From Planctomycetales bacterium (GTDB lineage: Bacteria > Planctomycetota > SBBH01): a DNA stretch of 8,531 nucleotides. Both the position numbers and the translations under genes were made by a program. Within the stretch, counting starts at the first letter, position 1; every line of letters begins with the position of its first letter. Location: NCBI GenBank assembly GCA_005239795.1, contig SBBH01000235.1, forward strand, positions 1-8,531, read 5' to 3'. Under the pieces are notes generated by a model. That model saw only the letters and a list, made by a program, of their open reading frames with translations, searched no databases and was not told the DNA's origin. Positions 6,244-8,531 of the stretch are shown piece after piece.

Positions 6244-6306
6244 CCACTCGTGCTGAGCCAGGCGATTTGTACACACGCAAAATCGCCTGTGTCGAAGCAC
6301 TAGTGG
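6244..6306. repeat. 63-bp inverted repeat upstream of pabB
   Basis: The outer arms 6244-6254 (CCACTCGTGCT) and 6296-6306 (AGCACTAGTGG) pair at 10 of 11 positions. The inner arms AGGCGATTT (6260-6268) and AAATCGCCT (6280-6288) pair perfectly. A small asymmetric internal loop lies between them and an 11-base apical loop at the tip. The right outer arm overlaps the left terminal arm of the neighbouring 124-bp element, so the two structures cannot both form completely. It sits just 5' of the pabB ribosome binding site on the transcribed strand and could affect pabB translation or read-through from dapB (inference). Confidence 0.65.
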
Positions 6307-6423
6307 TTGATCACCGTTGATTTTTCGGGTGTCCCCCGAAAAATCAGCCCTTCGGGGCCGTTCTTGCGGGATCAACTTCGGATGAAAGAGCTCCCCGCAA
6401 GAGCGACTGTGATCAACCACTAG
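6300..6423. repeat. 124-bp element with 15-bp terminal inverted repeats and three internal hairpins
   Basis: Perfect 15-bp terminal inverted repeats (CTAGTGGTTGATCAC at 6300-6314, complement at 6409-6423) enclose three consecutive hairpins. First is a 12-bp stem TGATTTTTCGGG/CCCGAAAAATCA (6318-6346). Second is GCCC-TTCG-GGGC (6347-6358), a classic stable UUCG tetraloop. Third is a 12-bp stem CGTTCTTGCGGG/CCCGCAAGAGCG, with one G-U pair, around a 23-base loop (6359-6405). The hairpins abut without gaps, so nearly every base outside the loops is paired: a four-way-junction fold. The minus-strand dapB stop codon (6420-6422) lies in the right terminal repeat. It could be a MITE-like mobile repeat or a structured 3'-UTR/intergenic RNA. 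No protein is encoded. Confidence 0.75.
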
Positions 6424-7253
6424 CGTCCCGGGATGCTCCGGGGAGCGTTTGGAAGGCACAGGACATCCCCCATCGTGTAGAAACCCGGCTTTCCCTTGCG
6501 GGAAGCCAGGAACACAGCGGCCGCCAGGGCCCCTTGGGCAAAGGCGTCACGGCTTTCCACCCGGTGCACGAGCTCGATCCTCTCGGAACCGACCGCAAAA
6601 TAGACGGCGTGCTCTCCAACGGCACTGCCGGCGCGTATGGCGTGGATCCCGATCTCGATTTCGGAGCGCGGCCCCGCCAAACCCCGGCGGCCGTAGACGC
6701 GCCGGTAGGCGCGCGCGGCCCCCTTTTCCACGGCGTCGGCGAGCCACAGGGCGGTCCCGCTTGGGGAATCCTTCTTACGCGCGTGGTGAAGCTCGACGAT
6801 CTCGACATCCGGCCGCCACGAGGCAAGCGCCCGGGAAGCGTTTTCCACCAGACCCTGGAGGATATTCGCCCCCAAGCTCATGTTCGGGGCCGCCAAAACC
6901 GGGATGGTGCGTGCGGCGGTGGCCAGGCGCACCCGAGCGGCGGGTGAGAGTCCCGTGGTCCCCACGACAAACGCGATCCGGGCCGACAAGCACTCCTTGA
7001 GGCGCCCTGAGAGGGCCGCAGGTGCCGAGAAATCGATGAGGACATCGCAAGCCCCGGAGGCCAGACGCTCACGCAAGGCCACGCCGAGCGGGGCGACACC
7101 GGCCAGGGTTCCCGCGTCGTGTCCGATCTCGGGGGCGCCGGGCCGCTCCAAGGCGCAGGCGACAACCAGATCGCGGCGGCCTGCGGCCAACGCTACGATC
7201 CGTCGCCCCATGCGACCTGCCGCCCCCGACACGCCGATCCGCACCGTCGCCAC
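6420..7253 (-). CDS. dapB: 4-hydroxy-tetrahydrodipicolinate reductase
   Basis: 277 residues, normal for DapB. It reduces 4-hydroxy-tetrahydrodipicolinate to tetrahydrodipicolinate with NAD(P)H in the lysine/diaminopimelate pathway (cytoplasm). The N-terminal Rossmann domain has GAAGRMG (10-16), DFSAPAA (74-80) and VVGTTGLS (96-103). APNMSLGAN (122-130) leads into the substrate-binding domain. The signature ELHHARKKDSPSGTA (154-168) has catalytic His156 and Lys160. GEHAVYF, ERIELVHRVESRD and the C-terminal GFYTMGDVL complete the family pattern. The start is GTG 7253 with a modest AGGA about seven bases upstream; GTG at 7242-7244 is a less likely alternative. It lies 32 bases after the exported thioredoxin-fold gene, probably in the same operon. 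Its TAG stop is built from the terminal inverted repeat of the 124-bp element. No dapA is adjacent in this window. Confidence 0.96.
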   Translation of the reverse strand: MATVRIGVSGAAGRMGRRIVALAAGRRDLVVACALERPGAPEIGHDAGTLAGVAPLGVALRERLASGACDVLIDFSAPAALSGRLKECLSARIAFVVGTTGLSPAARVRLATAARTIPVLAAPNMSLGANILQGLVENASRALASWRPDVEIVELHHARKKDSPSGTALWLADAVEKGAARAYRRVYGRRGLAGPRSEIEIGIHAIRAGSAVGEHAVYFAVGSERIELVHRVESRDAFAQGALAAAVFLASRKGKPGFYTMGDVLCLPNAPRSIPGR

Positions 7254-7285
7254 AGCGCGATCCTAGACTTTATACTCCCAATTCT

Positions 7286-8281
7286 CTAACGCTCTTGGGA
7301 TGCTTTCCCCAACCGTTCGGTGTATTCCTTAACGTAAGCGTCGTACTCGGGAGGCGCCACTCCCTCACGTGGCTTGAGGACCGCGCTCGTCTCACCCTCG
7401 TTCTTCAAACGACTCCCCCAGGGCGAGGCAGGGCTGGAAAATGGGTTGTTGATCCGGGTGGCGCCCGACTTGGTGGCGGCAGTCGAGTTCTTGGCCCCTT
7501 CCTTGGCTTTCATAGAGGCGGACCCCTTGGTGGGGCTCCCTCCCTGGCCCGGGCTGGACTTCTGGTTTTCCTCCTCCCCTTGTTTCCCCTCCCCCTGATC
7601 CTTTTTTCCCTCGCTCTGCTGGCTGTCAGATTGGTTCCCGCCTCCACCCTGCTGCTGGTCGGCCAGTTCGATCAAGCGATCCAGCTCGTCGAGGATTCCC
7701 TTGATCTTCTGTTGAACTACCGGCCCCGTGTCCTCCCGGTCGAGATCGCCGCGGACATCTTCCATGAGCCCCACGACGGGTCGGATGGGGTTCTGCTCGC
7801 CGTCCTGAGCGTCAGCGCCCGGCGATCCGGGTCCCTGGGGCCGCTTTCTGGCGCTCGGAGCCGGGGGGTCTTCGCGCGGCTGACGCTTCAGGATCTCCTC
7901 CATCGTCAGGATCAGGAACTCGGCCTTCCGGTACCCGACCATGCCGAGAAGCTTCCCCTCGGGATTCAACAGGACGATCGTCGGGGCCTTCTGGACGCCG
8001 TACCCATCGGCCACCCCTTTGTTTGCCTCGTCCCCGAACGTCAAGCGCACGGGCTCGATCTTCCCCAAGAACTCCTGGACGCCAGCCTCCTCAAGCACAG
8101 CCTCCAAACGCTCTGAAAAATTCCCCTCGTCCAAGAAAACAACCCCCACAGGGCGCCTCCCCTGATCGCCTGCGGCGAGCGCCTCTTCCAGGGTCTTGTG
8201 CCAGCGGACCTCCGCGGCACCGGCCGCGCCGAAACCCAGCCCCAGCAAGAAAACCGCTAAGACCAGCGCAAGGCGTTTCAT
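7286..8281 (-). CDS. Exported thioredoxin-fold protein without cysteines, with low-complexity Gln/Gly/Ser region
   Basis: 331 residues. Residues 1-23 are a clear signal peptide (MKRLALVLAVFLLGLGFGAA, then GAA before EVRW), so it is exported. Residues 24-135 read as a thioredoxin-like fold: VGVVFLDEGNF (45-55), EPVRLTFGDEANKGVADGYGV and KAPTIVLLNPEGKLLGMVGY (98-117), with the cis-proline at Pro100. There is no cysteine anywhere, so the CxxC redox site is absent and the domain is probably structural or binding. Residues 136-185 are Pro/Gly-rich. A helix (VVQQKIKGILDELDRLIELADQQQ, about 188-211, interrupted here only as a description) precedes a Gly/Gln/Ser/Lys-rich linker (212-275). A short C-terminal helix (YDAYVKEYTERL) ends it. 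A similar helix/low-complexity/terminal-helix layout occurs in Planctomycetota proteins I recall, of unknown function. The start ATG has a near-perfect ribosome binding site and overlaps the upstream gene by 4 bp. Confidence 0.85.
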   Translation of the reverse strand: MKRLALVLAVFLLGLGFGAAGAAEVRWHKTLEEALAAGDQGRRPVGVVFLDEGNFSERLEAVLEEAGVQEFLGKIEPVRLTFGDEANKGVADGYGVQKAPTIVLLNPEGKLLGMVGYRKAEFLILTMEEILKRQPREDPPAPSARKRPQGPGSPGADAQDGEQNPIRPVVGLMEDVRGDLDREDTGPVVQQKIKGILDELDRLIELADQQQGGGGNQSDSQQSEGKKDQGEGKQGEEENQKSSPGQGGSPTKGSASMKAKEGAKNSTAATKSGATRINNPFSSPASPWGSRLKNEGETSAVLKPREGVAPPEYDAYVKEYTERLGKASQER

Positions 8282-8531
8282 TGTCCACCTCCTGGATTCT
8301 CGAGGGAATCCGCCATCTCCTTGGCAAGCTGGGCCACGCGTTTCTGCCGCTGGGAGGTCTGGCCGGACTGCTCCTTCAGGATCTCGATTTCTTGCCCCCC
8401 TGCGCGAGCTGTCTCAATCCCCTTCACATTTTCCTGGACGCGCAGTTCCATACGTTTGAGCATCCGGAGCTGCGCCGCGTCCGGGACGAGCTTTTGCTTT
8501 CCGCCCCCCCCGCCTCCTCCTCCCCCACCGC
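8278..8531 (-). CDS. C-terminal part of a poly-glycine/coiled-coil protein (5' end off window)
   Basis: The frame is open from the right edge, so the gene continues beyond the window; an internal ATG at 8463 is not its start. The visible 84 or so residues begin with at least ten consecutive glycines (about 8500-8529). KQKLVPDAAQLRMLKRMELRVQENV follows in two stretches, then a charged, heptad-like helical segment (EILKEQSGQTSQRQKRVAQL, AKEMADSLENPGGGQ). It looks like an intracellular or periplasmic coiled-coil tail. The 'LVP...L+ML+.MQ..V' pattern after poly-Gly recalls large Planctomycetota envelope proteins of unknown function (from memory, unverified). Its TGA overlaps the next ATG (ATGA, 8278-8281), and that gene's ribosome binding site lies inside this gene. 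The two products are therefore made together and probably act together. Confidence 0.75.
   Translation of the reverse strand, partial: GGGGGGGGGGKQKLVPDAAQLRMLKRMELRVQENVKGIETARAGGQEIEILKEQSGQTSQRQKRVAQLAKEMADSLENPGGGQ
8287..8293 (-). promoter_or_regulatory. Strong ribosome binding site of the exported thioredoxin-fold gene
   Basis: AGGAGGT on the minus strand, five bases before the ATG at 8279-8281 and inside the last codons of the upstream gene (the PGGGQ tail). It is an essentially perfect anti-16S match, indicating efficient coupled translation. Confidence 0.85.

Noticed and set aside
6227..6280. Longer pabB start at TTG 6280
   Set aside because: The added residues are encoded by an inverted repeat and lack a ribosome binding site; ATG 6226 has GAGGAA at good spacing.
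7295..8116. 273-codon plus-strand open frame opposite the thioredoxin-fold gene
   Set aside because: Hydrophobic low-complexity stretches arise from the complement of the Gln/Gly/Lys-rich linker; the minus gene has a signal peptide, ribosome binding site and coupling to its neighbour.

Overview
The window is an 8.5 kb GC-rich bacterial chromosome segment carrying mostly housekeeping genes. The two halves face each other. The left half reads rightward: a DapF-family gene and a divergent purine-permease-like transporter, with a leftward tRNA-Val upstream. The right half is a leftward gene train read from the right edge: a poly-glycine/coiled-coil protein (cut by the window edge), an exported thioredoxin-fold protein with no cysteine, dapB, pabB and rpoN. 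The two halves converge at about 3.08-3.42 kb. The sigma-54 N-terminus and DNA-binding region, and the poly-Gly/coiled-coil plus exported-protein pair, look most like those of Planctomycetota or related uncultured lineages. That placement is inferred from remembered family resemblance, not from a search.

Layout. 1-442: no intact gene; a start-less but coding-like frame on the minus strand (98-406) looks like a gene remnant. 443-515: tRNA-Val(CAC), minus. 587-1465: DapF family, plus, with both catalytic cysteines replaced by serine. 1468-1503: an 11-bp hairpin. 1531-3081: multi-pass permease. 3082-3420: three inverted repeats, namely a 165-bp near-palindrome, a U-tracted hairpin that probably ends rpoN transcription, and a 12-bp hairpin. 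3421-4836: rpoN. 4883-6226: pabB. 6227-6419: almost entirely nested inverted repeats, including a 124-bp element that folds on paper into a closing stem plus three hairpins. 6420-7253: dapB. 7286-8281: exported Cys-less thioredoxin-fold protein. 8278-8531: C-terminal part of the poly-Gly/coiled-coil protein.

Function. dapB, and possibly the dapF-like gene, belong to the diaminopimelate/lysine branch that feeds peptidoglycan and protein synthesis. pabB commits chorismate to folate. rpoN encodes the alternative sigma factor used with AAA+ activators. The poly-Gly protein and the exported thioredoxin-fold protein are translationally coupled (4-bp stop/start overlap) and are likely partners at the cell envelope. 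The most unusual features are the Ser/Ser DapF homologue and the two long structured intergenic elements. I saw no CRISPR array, transposase, phage gene or defence cassette.
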